NCBI GenBank assembly: GCA_023436145.1
Contig: JAEZKP010000075.1
Span: forward strand, 1 to 64,000
From: Fibrobacterota bacterium
GTDB taxonomy: Bacteria; Fibrobacterota; Chitinivibrionia; Chitinivibrionales; Chitinispirillaceae
Length of the DNA: 64,000 nt
Direction of reading: 5' to 3'
The translations under genes and the position numbers were made by a program. Positions 44,234-53,891 of the stretch are shown here, one piece after another (position 1 is the first letter of the stretch; every line of letters starts with the position of its first letter). Under the pieces are notes generated by a model. That model was given only the letters and a program-made list of their open reading frames with translations, searched no databases and was not told the DNA's origin.

Positions 44234-45037
44234 ATGAATAACACAACTCTCAGCCTGGTTGCCTCCAACGAAAGCGCCTGGCGTGCCGCATGGACTAAAT
44301 TCCCTTTTCTGGTATTCTGCTGGCTCAGCCTTGTAATCGTAGGAGGAATCGAAGGCACAATATTTTACCTCATCCACCCCAGACTCTTCGAGTTAAATCC
44401 CAGGGTGGATCTACTGGTAGGCATATCCTTCCTGCTTTTTTTTGTTATCTTATTTTCCGGTTTATTTCTTATTACCATTACCTCTTTATTGGGAGTGGAT
44501 CTTCTATATCCCCATGGTAAAAGATCGGTAACCGTTAAACTACTGTTTCCGATTGCAATTTCGCTAGCTCAACTGTTTAAAATCGATAGGAACAAGCTAC
44601 GGACATCTTTTGTAAAAGTAAACAATTCTCTGACCAAAGCACAATCAGCAAGGATCAAAGGAGAGAAAATTCTGGTCCTTCTGCCACATTGTCTGCAGAT
44701 CGATATATGTAACCGGAAAATCACCAATGATGTAAATAATTGCGTACGTTGCGGACGCTGCCCTGTTGGTGAGCTGGTAACTCTTGGTGAAAAGCATGGT
44801 CTTAAAATCGAAGTGGTAAATGGGGGTACATTAGCCCGTCGTCGGGTAGCAGCTCTTCATCCCGACGGTATTATAGCGGTGGCTTGCGAAAGAGATCTTA
44901 CTCTGGGAATTCAGGATGTTCACCCTATTCCGGTATATGGAGTCATAAACGACCGGCCCCATGGTCCCTGTGTAAATACCTGTGTGGACATGAGCCTGGT
45001 TGAAGATGCTGTCCGTTTTTTCAGAAAAAAACAATGA
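44234..45037 (+). CDS. DUF116 membrane protein
   Basis: A 267-residue protein. Two membrane segments (about residues 25-50 and 68-92) are followed by a conserved soluble domain. That domain has LVLLPHCLQIDICNRKI, the CVRCGRCPVGEL cysteine group (about 172-183), GIIAVACERDLTLGI and GVINDRPHGPCVNTCVD. The five or more cysteines could hold a metal or cluster, which would suit its place behind the NifU-like gene. Its function is not known. The stop is followed by a convergent lipoprotein gene. Confidence 0.9.
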   Translation: MNNTTLSLVASNESAWRAAWTKFPFLVFCWLSLVIVGGIEGTIFYLIHPRLFELNPRVDLLVGISFLLFFVILFSGLFLITITSLLGVDLLYPHGKRSVTVKLLFPIAISLAQLFKIDRNKLRTSFVKVNNSLTKAQSARIKGEKILVLLPHCLQIDICNRKITNDVNNCVRCGRCPVGELVTLGEKHGLKIEVVNGGTLARRRVAALHPDGIIAVACERDLTLGIQDVHPIPVYGVINDRPHGPCVNTCVDMSLVEDAVRFFRKKQ

Positions 45038-45091
45038 CAGCAGCAATAAAATCGATTTGAAAGATTCTGTTCTGGACTGTAGAGACAATTG

Positions 45092-45721
45092 TCAAATGTC
45101 ATTTGGAGCATTACTCAGATCATACCATTTGCGAATCACCCACAAAGTTTCATCTTCACTGTCTCTTTCCAGCAAAAAGACCTGTTTTTCAATGGCAATA
45201 GTATATTCAATAATTTGAGGCATTGGTCCGGTAGTATTTATCTGAATCTGTAACTCCCCACCAGTGATCATCATTTCAATGAAAAGCGAATCAGAATGCT
45301 CACGGATACTGGTCAGTTCCGGTGTTGAACGGAATCTTATCTCTTTAACCATACCATCATCATTGGAAAACAGTTTCCGGTGACTCTCCACCTCTTCTGC
45401 CTTTGTCCAGTAGTAAAATTTAGATCCGGTGGTAAAACTTAACATCGTGTCGAGGTCTTCATAAGCATAATTGTATTTAGCCTGATAACTGGAAATAAAA
45501 GTCGGGGCTACATAAAATTGAAACGAATCGCTTAGAAGTTCCTCATAAAGATCAATCCGCTTTGATTCATAAGCTTCAATAAGCTGCTTAAGCACCCCTT
45601 CCGGAGTAGAACGGGGACTGAATGTTTTATCGGGTTTTCCGGTTGGTGGCAGGAAAGGATTCTCACAGTAAAGAAAGACTGCCATTAAAAGCACTGATAT
45701 AGAATAAATAAAGGTTTGCAT
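45092..45721 (-). CDS. Predicted lipoprotein A
   Basis: A 209-residue lipoprotein with the signal ISVLLMAVFLYC. The mature part has EGVLKQLIEAYESKRIDLYEELLSDSFQFYVAP, the pattern of an NTF2/SnoaL-like domain, and ends in LWVIRKWYDL. It is a paralogue in style of the next upstream gene. The start codon overlaps the stop of that gene by one base (TAATG). Function unknown; the last gene of the ksgA run. Confidence 0.65.
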   Translation of the reverse strand: MQTFIYSISVLLMAVFLYCENPFLPPTGKPDKTFSPRSTPEGVLKQLIEAYESKRIDLYEELLSDSFQFYVAPTFISSYQAKYNYAYEDLDTMLSFTTGSKFYYWTKAEEVESHRKLFSNDDGMVKEIRFRSTPELTSIREHSDSLFIEMMITGGELQIQINTTGPMPQIIEYTIAIEKQVFLLERDSEDETLWVIRKWYDLSNAPNDI

Positions 45722-46242
45722 TATTCAGTTCCTAATGGTGCAAAAAAAGATTGCCTCCCTACCCTGTCAGGAATGTCCTTCCAGGAACAGATTCTCCAGG
45801 CTGGTTTTCCTTTCAGGATAAAATCTGAAGAACCATATTCGATAATGGTACTGTCACCGTTTTTTTCTTTATAAGTAATCCGGTATCTTACTTTATTAAT
45901 AAACAAAGAATCTCCGACATCCTGGTGATCCGCTGTAGAATCACTCCAGGTGACTGAGAAATCATATTTTTGTTCCAGTAAATTACGGAAATTATTGACA
46001 AGCTGATTTTTGTTGAATTTTCGCTCCGGCCCAGTATTGAAATCGATATATACCAGTGCATCATCAAAGAGTTCGACCAGGTTTGTGCTGATAAAACGCT
46101 CCCCCAGACTGCTTAATATACCATTAAAGTTATATTGATCTACCGTGAGGCCATCAGGTTCCTCAAAATCCTCCCTGGGAGTAAATATTCCACATCTGAG
46201 GAGAGTTAAAAACACCAGTAATGAAAAGAATCTGATCATCAT
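45721..46242 (-). CDS. Predicted lipoprotein B
   Basis: About 173 residues from ATG 46242, two bases after the stop of the barrel gene; the longer frame upstream has no ribosome site. The signal FFSLLVFLTLLRC marks a lipoprotein. The domain has NFNGILSSLGERFISTNLVELFDDALVYIDF and a C-terminal WRICSWKDIPD strand, the NTF2-like layout shared with the neighbour at 45092. The two may be partners, or the result of a tandem duplication. No function can be given. Confidence 0.62.
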   Translation of the reverse strand: MMIRFFSLLVFLTLLRCGIFTPREDFEEPDGLTVDQYNFNGILSSLGERFISTNLVELFDDALVYIDFNTGPERKFNKNQLVNNFRNLLEQKYDFSVTWSDSTADHQDVGDSLFINKVRYRITYKEKNGDSTIIEYGSSDFILKGKPAWRICSWKDIPDRVGRQSFFAPLGTE

Positions 46243-46244
46243 GA

Positions 46245-48185
46245 CTAAAATGCCGTGTTCAGGTTTAAGAACAGATCCCACCTGTTACCTGCCTGCTGCA
46301 GATAATTATTTCTGGAATATATAACATGTGCGATTTTACCTTCTAAACTTAAAAAAGATAACTGAACGTTGAACTTTAATGTCGGTTCTATAGTATAACC
46401 CTTTTTATGATCTTTTTTGTAGGAATCAGTCCTGCTGTCGTAGTTTCTTTGTATGATGTCACGAAACGAAACACCAGCATTAGCATTCCAACTATCAAAG
46501 AGAAGCCTGGTGTAAAAAAGAATTGCATAATCATCAGTTTTACTGTCGATGGCGTAGAAACTTTTAAATGGAGCTTCTGTTGAATCGAAATAATCTTCTC
46601 CATACCAGTGCCCCCGATCATTATACTTCTGAATCCAGGAGCTGGTGAGTTCAACATTTTTATGCACTGCCCAGCTGGCATTCAGTGTGGATGACAACCT
46701 TCGGGAATAGGGAGGCAGATTTGAAGCATACTTAAACCTGTAATCGTTTACTTCTGCATCAATAAAAATTTTCTCATCAATTCTGAAACGATCCCGGGAG
46801 AAGGAAACGTTCACACCAGCCCGATAGTCTTCAACTGTTTTGCTATGCTGGCTATTTGCTTTTCTGAAATAATACAGGTAAGTTTTTGCATATTCCCCAT
46901 AAATTTCTGAACAGATGCCGGCAATGCTGTCCAGTTTCACTCCCCAATGATGTCTTGTTCTGATATAGTCTGTCTCGTTTTCATTCTGAATATTACTGTA
47001 TTTTCTGGAATCCTTGAATGCATGCAACTCATATTCCAAAGCAAGATTTGCAGGTAGATTTACTCTCAACAGGTGATCTGAACTGGCAAGATCAGACCTG
47101 TGGTCATTAATATCTCTGAAACTTCTTTTACCATCCGTTTTTTCTCTAAAGTAATGATCCTCGTAATCCCATGTCAACTCAAGTCCGCCCTGATAATCAA
47201 AAAAATAACGATTAACAGTAGCCAGTTGCAGGTTAACTGTATGTGAGGTTTTTTTAATATCGATAAGATTTTCAGAACTGGGGTACTCGGTTGTACTGAG
47301 CCGGTAGCTGTAAAATGCAGCAGGCACTATAGCCAACTTCCTTTCTTTTGCCTTTACCCCCACAGCACCCTGAAGAGCATGATTTATTCTCCATGGAGTT
47401 TCCTCATAAAGAAACTCTATATCCTTTCCATTCAATAATGTATCCGCTCCGTAAACATAGAAAGAATCACCTGTCTGCATCTGATGCTGAAAAAGCACAC
47501 TTCCCATTGCCAGACCCGAGCCAGCTCCTTCAATTGTCTTTCCAAAAAGCTTGAAATTAACAAAAAGAGGTAAACCCGCAACCCCTCTTACAGTATCTCC
47601 TATTTCACATCCACCATAAAATCCTGCATCCCCATGATAGCTATTCAATGGTTGAGAAGAAATTCCTCCAGGCAGTTTATCATTAGAAGCAGCTGAAATA
47701 CCGGCTTCAATCTTAAAAGGGATCTGAAAAGGTTTAATTCGTAAAAACGGACCAGAATTAACATTTGAACGTAAAATAGAACCCTCCAGACGACGTTTGT
47801 AGCTTATCTTGGGCTCATAATTAAAACCAAAATCACTGTCTAGAAATGAAAACCTGCCCCACTCCACACTTCCGGTTAAATCAATGTAATGCTGATATGT
47901 GTTTTCATCGTAAAGCAGAAGCGAATGTTCATATATCTGGCGAAACATTCCATTATCTCTGCTTTTCAGATAATCTAAACGGAAGTCATTACGAAGCTCT
48001 TTAAAAGAGGAGAACCTGTTGGAAATATTCACTCCAGAGCTTTCCGGCTCTGTCTGAGTAGTGTCCGGGGCAATAAAGAATGATGGCCACTGATTGCTTT
48101 GAGCAAAAAGATGCTGCAGAAAGATCAATATACAAATTATCTGTATATTGATTTTTCTTATCTTAATCTGTACAATTTCAGCCAT
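46245..48185 (-). CDS. Predicted outer-membrane beta-barrel protein
   Basis: A 646-residue exported protein with the signal IQIICILIFLQHLFAQS. The whole mature part alternates polar and aromatic residues in strands of 8-12, for example LPANLALEYELHAFKDS, NVELTSSWIQKYNDRGHWY and YAILFYTRLLFDSWNANAGVSFRD. It ends in Phe (NLNTAF), the usual barrel-insertion signal. No TonB plug or known enzyme domain is apparent. It overlaps the ksgA stop by 28 bases, so it is expressed with ksgA and the two lipoproteins downstream. Confidence 0.72.
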   Translation of the reverse strand: MAEIVQIKIRKINIQIICILIFLQHLFAQSNQWPSFFIAPDTTQTEPESSGVNISNRFSSFKELRNDFRLDYLKSRDNGMFRQIYEHSLLLYDENTYQHYIDLTGSVEWGRFSFLDSDFGFNYEPKISYKRRLEGSILRSNVNSGPFLRIKPFQIPFKIEAGISAASNDKLPGGISSQPLNSYHGDAGFYGGCEIGDTVRGVAGLPLFVNFKLFGKTIEGAGSGLAMGSVLFQHQMQTGDSFYVYGADTLLNGKDIEFLYEETPWRINHALQGAVGVKAKERKLAIVPAAFYSYRLSTTEYPSSENLIDIKKTSHTVNLQLATVNRYFFDYQGGLELTWDYEDHYFREKTDGKRSFRDINDHRSDLASSDHLLRVNLPANLALEYELHAFKDSRKYSNIQNENETDYIRTRHHWGVKLDSIAGICSEIYGEYAKTYLYYFRKANSQHSKTVEDYRAGVNVSFSRDRFRIDEKIFIDAEVNDYRFKYASNLPPYSRRLSSTLNASWAVHKNVELTSSWIQKYNDRGHWYGEDYFDSTEAPFKSFYAIDSKTDDYAILFYTRLLFDSWNANAGVSFRDIIQRNYDSRTDSYKKDHKKGYTIEPTLKFNVQLSFLSLEGKIAHVIYSRNNYLQQAGNRWDLFLNLNTAF

Positions 48186-48934
48186 TCGTTTATACCCAGA
48201 TCTTCTGGTCGGGAAAGGGGGTCCAACCCAAGCTGTATCAGATCGTTTCTGATTTTATCTCTTGTCGGTTGATCATCACCCAGAACCTTAGATAATGTCT
48301 TTCGTCTCTGTGAAAAAGCCCTGCTTACCCATGCAAAGAACGGCTCCCAACAGGAAAGTTCCAGTTTTTCATTTATATCCTCATCTATTATTATCTGAAA
48401 AACAGATGACTCCACATTGGGCCGCGGAAAGAATGCGCCCGGGGGAACATGAAACAGTATACGGGGTGTACCAAAAAAAGAACAGAAAATGCTCAGAAAT
48501 CCATTAGTTTTACAATGGGGCGCAGAAACAATTCTCTCTGCCACCTCTCTTTGTACCATGAATGTACAGGAGAGAATGTTTTTACCCAGAAAAAGTGTCT
48601 TTCTGATAATCATCGCTCCTATTGAATATGGAAGATTACCTACCACATGAAGAGGAAACCCAGCTGTTGAGAAATCAAACTCCAACACATCTGCAAAATG
48701 AATAGTGTAATTACCTTCTCCCAGCTTTATCTTAAGCTGTTCTATTGCTTCAGGATCGATCTCCACCAGATGAAAATCAGGAAAACGCTCTTTCAGAAAT
48801 ACACTCAGTGCTCCCTTCCCAGGGCCTATCTCCAGAACCTTTTCACTATTATTTTTCGGTACAGCTTCTGCAATTCTTCGCGCAAAAGATGGAGCAGTCA
48901 GAAAATGCTGCCCCAAATGTTTTTTGGGCCTCAT
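48158..48934 (-). CDS. rsmA: 16S rRNA dimethyladenosine transferase
   Basis: A 258-residue KsgA/RsmA protein that dimethylates two adenines near the 3' end of 16S rRNA. Motifs: KKHLGQHFLTAPSFARRI at the start, SAM-binding EIGPGKGALS (about residues 36-45), ADVLEFDF, and the catalytic VVGNLPYSIGAMIIR with NLPY (about 97-100). The C-terminal helical domain contains FSQRRKTLSKVLG. The length is normal. Confidence 0.95.
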   Translation of the reverse strand: MRPKKHLGQHFLTAPSFARRIAEAVPKNNSEKVLEIGPGKGALSVFLKERFPDFHLVEIDPEAIEQLKIKLGEGNYTIHFADVLEFDFSTAGFPLHVVGNLPYSIGAMIIRKTLFLGKNILSCTFMVQREVAERIVSAPHCKTNGFLSIFCSFFGTPRILFHVPPGAFFPRPNVESSVFQIIIDEDINEKLELSCWEPFFAWVSRAFSQRRKTLSKVLGDDQPTRDKIRNDLIQLGLDPLSRPEDLGINEWLKLYRLR

Positions 48935-49044
48935 ATATCCTTAATCCCACAGGGTAAACACTAATACTGGCAAAACTCTGCCTCCCGGTATTAAATTAGT
49001 TATAAAATCGCCATCCGCATATAACTTTATATCAGGAGATGACT

Positions 49045-49455
49045 TTGGACCACAAATCTATCACTTTTGCTCTTTTTGCAGGTCTTGTCCTGACCAGTTG
49101 CCAGTCAGAGAAACAGCAACAGAATTCACCACCACCTGAAGAGATAAAAAAGGAAATTAAAATAACCCCCTTTGTACCACCAGCAGATTCTACGATTACC
49201 CCTCAACAAATTAAAGCCTGGGCCAATACCAACGAATTTCTGGATTCATTGACCAAATTATATGCAGACTCTTTTAAGGTGAGTGACCCAGTAAAACGAA
49301 TGCACTACCAGGATGTTTTTTCCTCTGCACAGGATAAAATCTGTGCTCTAAATGGCCTGTCTGGCGGGTATAAAGAATATAAGTGGATTTTAAACAATAT
49401 TGGTAATCCAAAAAACAAAGCGGTTCTGGAGTCTGCAGGGATAGCTGTCCACTAA
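49045..49455 (+). CDS. Small predicted lipoprotein
   Basis: A lipoprotein of about 136 residues with the lipobox LVLTSC. The annotated-looking ATG at 49039 has its ribosome site AGGAG directly abutting it, whereas the TTG at 49045 has AGGAG 5 bases upstream, so the TTG is preferred. The mature protein has a Pro/Gln-rich linker and a helical C-terminal part with VFSSAQDKICALNGLSGGYKEY. No family recognised. It is divergent from ksgA. Confidence 0.6.
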   Translation: MDHKSITFALFAGLVLTSCQSEKQQQNSPPPEEIKKEIKITPFVPPADSTITPQQIKAWANTNEFLDSLTKLYADSFKVSDPVKRMHYQDVFSSAQDKICALNGLSGGYKEYKWILNNIGNPKNKAVLESAGIAVH

Positions 49456-49743
49456 ATGTAAAACAGGAATTGATTTAATCCTATATAGCATGCCGGATTA
49501 ATCTTCAACGTCCCTTCAAATCGTATAATTGAACCGTTATGCATCATAGACCAATTTGAATCTGGAGGCAAACGGGAAATAATCCATTATTATGAGCCTG
49601 CAATTTGAAGATAATAATACCAGAACTGCATCGAATTTTTATAGCACACCTTTGCATAAAATCAGAACTTTTGGTGCCTTAGTCTGTTATATAGACAGAA
49701 AATTACCCAGCTTAGGCCCGCAATCCTGGCTGGGTCTCTGTGC

Positions 49744-50742
49744 TCAGGGGTACCAGCGAAAGATATTGCCGGTATCAGGAATGGTTTTCATTATCAGATT
49801 GCTGGCCTGGGTCAACTCATCTAAAATCTTATCATCGATCTGACCATCCAGCGACTTAACATTTAATTGGACCTGAGAGCTGTTTCGCGCACCCACAAGA
49901 ACGGTAGAAACCCCCTGCCTGGCTAAAATCCAGCGTATCGCCAGGTCCAGAAGAGACCTGCCGGAGAGCGCAGCAATCTCTTTCAAACGCTCAACTCCGT
50001 CGTAAACAACAGGCCACAACTCCTTCTCAAATAAGACTGTATCTTTGCGGTGATCCCCGGAACTGAATTCTATTTCTTTTCCAAATTTCCCGGTAAGTAT
50101 CCCCTGGGCTATAGAACTGTAGGTGACAATGGAGATCCCATTTTGAATACAGAACGGGATCAGGTTATGCTCCGGCCATCGCCAGAGAAGATTATAGCAG
50201 AACTGGTTAGCATCGATCTGTCCTACCTTTAGGAGCCGTTCCATCTGCTCTATCGAGAAATTACTAACTCCGATACCTCTTATTAATCCCTTCTCCCGGG
50301 CACGAACCATACCCTCCATCATCGCTTCAAGATCGGCATTTTTTTTAGGCCAGTGAATATAGAACAGATCGATATAATCGGTTCTAAGCCGTTTGAGTGA
50401 AGCTGAGATAGATGCTTCCACTTTTTCCTTTTGGGTAAACATCATCTTGGAAGCTATAAACACCTTTTCTCTAACCCCTTTAAGTGCACGCCCCAGAAGC
50501 TCTTCAGAATGCCCTTTTCCATAGGACTGAGCAGTGTCAAAGTGGGTAATACCCTTATCGTAACCTGCCTTGATTGCATCCAGAGAATCATTATCACTCT
50601 GTACACCCCAGTTTACCCCCCCGAAAACCCAACAACCTAATCCCAATACCGAAGACCTCTTTGGCACCGACCCGATACTAGTGTTCCGCACCAGCGACGC
50701 TGAATCTTTATACTTCAATTGTGGACCCTTCTGATAATACAT
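49744..50742 (-). CDS. Aldo/keto reductase
   Basis: A 332-residue TIM-barrel oxidoreductase. The core features are VLGLGCWVFGG, ITHFDTAQSYGKGHSEELLGRAL (catalytic Asp and Tyr), VFIASKMMF (Lys) and DYIDLFYIHWP (His), followed by IRGIGVSNFSIEQMERLL. The NADP-binding end has QGVSTVLVGARNSSQV. About 30 residues precede the usual family start, so initiation could be at a later codon. It overlaps the upstream sensor gene by 35 bases. The substrate is not predictable. Confidence 0.9.
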   Translation of the reverse strand: MYYQKGPQLKYKDSASLVRNTSIGSVPKRSSVLGLGCWVFGGVNWGVQSDNDSLDAIKAGYDKGITHFDTAQSYGKGHSEELLGRALKGVREKVFIASKMMFTQKEKVEASISASLKRLRTDYIDLFYIHWPKKNADLEAMMEGMVRAREKGLIRGIGVSNFSIEQMERLLKVGQIDANQFCYNLLWRWPEHNLIPFCIQNGISIVTYSSIAQGILTGKFGKEIEFSSGDHRKDTVLFEKELWPVVYDGVERLKEIAALSGRSLLDLAIRWILARQGVSTVLVGARNSSQVQLNVKSLDGQIDDKILDELTQASNLIMKTIPDTGNIFRWYP

Positions 50743-52633
50743 CCTTTATAACTGTAGCTAAATCATTTAAGGAAATGGTTTTCCCCCAAAATGCATCTAA
50801 CCCGTATTCCCTGCATTTTAATATTTCCTGATTTTCAGATCCAGAGCAATATCCCACCACTTTGACCTCTGGTAAAACTGCCTTAAACTGAAGAATCTTC
50901 TCTTTTTTTGAATCAGGATTCGAAATTGACAAATCGATGATAACCAGAGAAAAAGGATCGCCAAATTTGTTTTTCTCTTTGCAGACCCCCAGCGCCTGTT
51001 CCACCGATGAAGCCATCATCACTCTGAAGGCTGAAACACTGAGCCATTTTCTTAAAATAATTCTGATAAAGGGCTCCTCCGCAACCAATAATACATGAAT
51101 TGCATCTGTTCCATTTAAACTTAAGCGCTTTAAATCCTGTTTAACCTGAGTATCTGCTACCGGAAGATAGATAATAAAAGTGGAGCCTCGTCCCTGTGAA
51201 GAAAGAAAACAGATGTATCCCCCATGTTGCCTGATAATAGCATAAGCTGTGGTCAATCCTAAACCTCCACCCTCCAATTTAGTGGTGAAATAAGGAATGA
51301 ATACATTTTCTTTCAGTTCTTCCGGAATACCACACCCTTGATCGGTGATTGAAATTTTTACATAGTCACCATTCTCAGGAGGCAATTGGCAGCAACTCCT
51401 GACCAGACTGTTAGGAAACTTCAAAGTACAATTAACCGCTGAGATGGTCACCGATCCCTTATCAACCATAGATTGAGCCGCATTCTCCACCAGAATCTTT
51501 ATTACCTGCTCTATACACCCCTTATCAATTTCCACACTCCACAGATTTTCCGGCAAATTCAGCACATAATCCACAGTTGAATTCTTAAGAATGAAACCAA
51601 CAGAATCTTCGATCAAACTTTTTATGGATATGTTTTCTTTGACAATTCCGTCACTGAAAAAGGAAAGCTTCTTTGACAAGCAATATGCCTTATATGCAGC
51701 TTGCTCGGCTTCGTTTATCCAATGGCCGATATCATCTCTCTGAGGAAGCCGGGTTTTGATCATAAAGAGCCTGGAGTAAATCTGGGCTAAAATAGTATTG
51801 AAATCATTTGCAATACCCCCAGCCAACACAGTTAAAGATTCCAGATATTTTATTTTTGTTAACTGCCTTTCCAACTCATCGACTCCATGCAGATTTGTTT
51901 CGACTGTTTCTGAAAACGGAATTTTGGAAGAGGGAGCTGGTTTAAGTTTTGAGGATAAGATTTGCATCGATTCCGAAAGAAGTTCAATTTCCCAAGTTCT
52001 CCAGCTCCTCTCAGAAGTAATACCTGGGAGAAAAATGAGAAAGAGTAGTTGGTTAAGTTCAAGAGGAATTATGGAGAGCGGGACTTCATTAAAGCGCTTA
52101 AACAAATCCCTATGATACCCCCCCTGACTTTCATGCTGAATATAAACTACCGGCTTTTGCTCAATACTACCCAACAATCCAAATACTACCGCTGCCGGTA
52201 TCACAGTAACAAAATCCGGAAAAAGATCACAAAGATCCCACTGAGCAACTTTTCGGGCATCCTCCCCCTTATGTATGCTGTAAATGCAAATACAATCAAA
52301 GCCTAAATGATAACCAATGCAACTAAAAAGGTTTTGCACCCACTGATTTAAGGAGAGGCTTTTTCCACAGGCAACAGTTCTCCACATCTCTGCTCTGGCA
52401 TACTGGTAATCGCCATCCTTTTTTTCAAAAATCTCGGATTGATTTTCCAGGCATGCATTATTGATTTTTACCATCAGATTTGAGCTGCCAGAACCAAGTT
52501 GTTCCATCAGAGTTGCCCACCTCTCTGCATAACTGAAGTTTAGTAACCAATAAATAGACATTAAGAAAATGCAGAGCAAAAAGTGTGCTTCTATGACCTG
52601 GGCAGGATATCTCCAGAATCCTGCCAAGGTCAT
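50708..52633 (-). CDS. Sensor kinase-like protein with Asn in place of the phospho-acceptor His
   Basis: A protein of up to 641 residues. An N-terminal hydrophobic stretch (about 15-36) and a GAF-like region (about 85-225) precede a coiled helix and a HisKA-type dimerisation helix. That helix reads VLAGGIANDFNTIL where AGGIAHDFNN would be expected: residue 276 is Asn (codon AAT). The ATPase domain looks intact, with ILVENAAQSM (N box), DQGCGIPE (G1) and EGGGLGLTTAYAI (G2). A C-terminal receiver (about 515-635) keeps LVIIDLSI (Asp) and a Lys in GKTIS, but the acid pair is AEE. A start at 52507, with GAGAGG upstream, is possible. It may be a signalling pseudokinase. Confidence 0.82.
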   Translation of the reverse strand: MTLAGFWRYPAQVIEAHFLLCIFLMSIYWLLNFSYAERWATLMEQLGSGSSNLMVKINNACLENQSEIFEKKDGDYQYARAEMWRTVACGKSLSLNQWVQNLFSCIGYHLGFDCICIYSIHKGEDARKVAQWDLCDLFPDFVTVIPAAVVFGLLGSIEQKPVVYIQHESQGGYHRDLFKRFNEVPLSIIPLELNQLLFLIFLPGITSERSWRTWEIELLSESMQILSSKLKPAPSSKIPFSETVETNLHGVDELERQLTKIKYLESLTVLAGGIANDFNTILAQIYSRLFMIKTRLPQRDDIGHWINEAEQAAYKAYCLSKKLSFFSDGIVKENISIKSLIEDSVGFILKNSTVDYVLNLPENLWSVEIDKGCIEQVIKILVENAAQSMVDKGSVTISAVNCTLKFPNSLVRSCCQLPPENGDYVKISITDQGCGIPEELKENVFIPYFTTKLEGGGLGLTTAYAIIRQHGGYICFLSSQGRGSTFIIYLPVADTQVKQDLKRLSLNGTDAIHVLLVAEEPFIRIILRKWLSVSAFRVMMASSVEQALGVCKEKNKFGDPFSLVIIDLSISNPDSKKEKILQFKAVLPEVKVVGYCSGSENQEILKCREYGLDAFWGKTISLNDLATVIKDVLSEGSTIEV

Positions 52634-52671
52634 ATTTTTTTAGGGAGAGCAGGTAAAAAAGTCTTACAGCA

Positions 52672-53661
52672 CTATTTCTGCACAAGATGAAAGGTATAAA
52701 TGATTGTTGGGACTTTTGCGCTATCGGTGTGCTTTGGAAACTCCCACTCTCTTAAATTCTGCATTATTAATTGGCTTACGCGACCTGCAGAACCAGATTT
52801 AATACTGGGAGCTACAACTTTGCCATCCGCAGAAATGCCAAAAGTAACTGTCAGACTTTCCGGAACCGAAAAAAGCAGTTGAGAATGCAGTATATCATCT
52901 ACCACCAATGGTCCATAATAATGACTGATCCACTGATGCATTGTTTCTTTGTTAAACCCAATAGGAGCAAGATCCTGCATCTGACCTTTGATAGCCTCAC
53001 TGGCAAAGGTCTGCAGATTTGCCCCGGGTGTACAACCGTCTAAAGTAAGCTTATCTACCAGATCAATCATACCCTGGGGAAAAAAATACACCAGTTCACC
53101 GGTGTAGCTCTGAAAATTGCGGTTATTACATATTAAACCCTCATTACTCTTATTCATTAACCAAAGCTCGTCTACCTGACTGTTCCCATAACAGGTGTCA
53201 GTACCGGCAATAAAAGTCTGGCGAATAATCCGTACATCACAAGCATAACCATTTTTGTCCGCACTTTCCCCATAAGGCATCAGATAACCAGTGCGGGCCA
53301 GGTACAAAGAGAGTGTATCTCCGGATGGAAATGTAATAAACCAGTTGATTACCTGCCAGATAATTCCATTATCACGGATTTCCAGATGATCTGATTTTCT
53401 GACAGTATTATTCTGATTATTAAATTCACTTACCCAGAAGCCTGCAACTGCCTTTCTGATACTATCCTGCTGAGGTTCTGTTAACTGAGCCATCTTCTGC
53501 CGGGTCACATCGGCATCTGTATTAATAAAGCTGGTGAGTTGCGAGGGTAAACCATAACGGTTGATTCGGCTCATAAGTAGGAATCCAGTGATCAGAATAA
53601 CCAAAAACATCAGACTTTTTAACAGAGATGATTTTGAGGAACTTTTTTTTGAGAAATGCAT
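52672..53661 (-). CDS. Membrane-anchored protein with TonB/AgmX-like C-terminus
   Basis: A 329-residue protein with one N-terminal membrane segment (SLMFLVILITGFLLMS). The C-terminal 75 residues have VTFGISADGKVVAPSIKSGS, followed by the QLIMQNLREWEFPK helix and a VPTIIYTFHLV strand, the pattern of the TonB-like domain in AgmX/PglI-type proteins. The middle (about 60-190) has repeated WxV and Y strands with several cysteines that could form disulfides. It probably sits in the periplasm anchored to the inner membrane. It lies 38 bases upstream of the sensor-like gene. Confidence 0.65.
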   Translation of the reverse strand: MHFSKKSSSKSSLLKSLMFLVILITGFLLMSRINRYGLPSQLTSFINTDADVTRQKMAQLTEPQQDSIRKAVAGFWVSEFNNQNNTVRKSDHLEIRDNGIIWQVINWFITFPSGDTLSLYLARTGYLMPYGESADKNGYACDVRIIRQTFIAGTDTCYGNSQVDELWLMNKSNEGLICNNRNFQSYTGELVYFFPQGMIDLVDKLTLDGCTPGANLQTFASEAIKGQMQDLAPIGFNKETMHQWISHYYGPLVVDDILHSQLLFSVPESLTVTFGISADGKVVAPSIKSGSAGRVSQLIMQNLREWEFPKHTDSAKVPTIIYTFHLVQK

Positions 53662-53891
53662 TCTTTGCTCCTGAGTACCGTTTTAAAATAATCCTGAATA
53701 ATTAAACGAAATGGAAAATATAAAAATTACAAGACCTTCATAAAAATAGTAATGCCACACCAAAATAGTAATCACCCAAAGATCTATTTTGATCATGAGT
53801 TGTGATTGAGGGCGGATTTTGTTTATTTTTACTGTTGAAAATCATCTGGTTTTCAGTTTACCAGAAAATTGTTCTCTATCATGGAAAGTGA

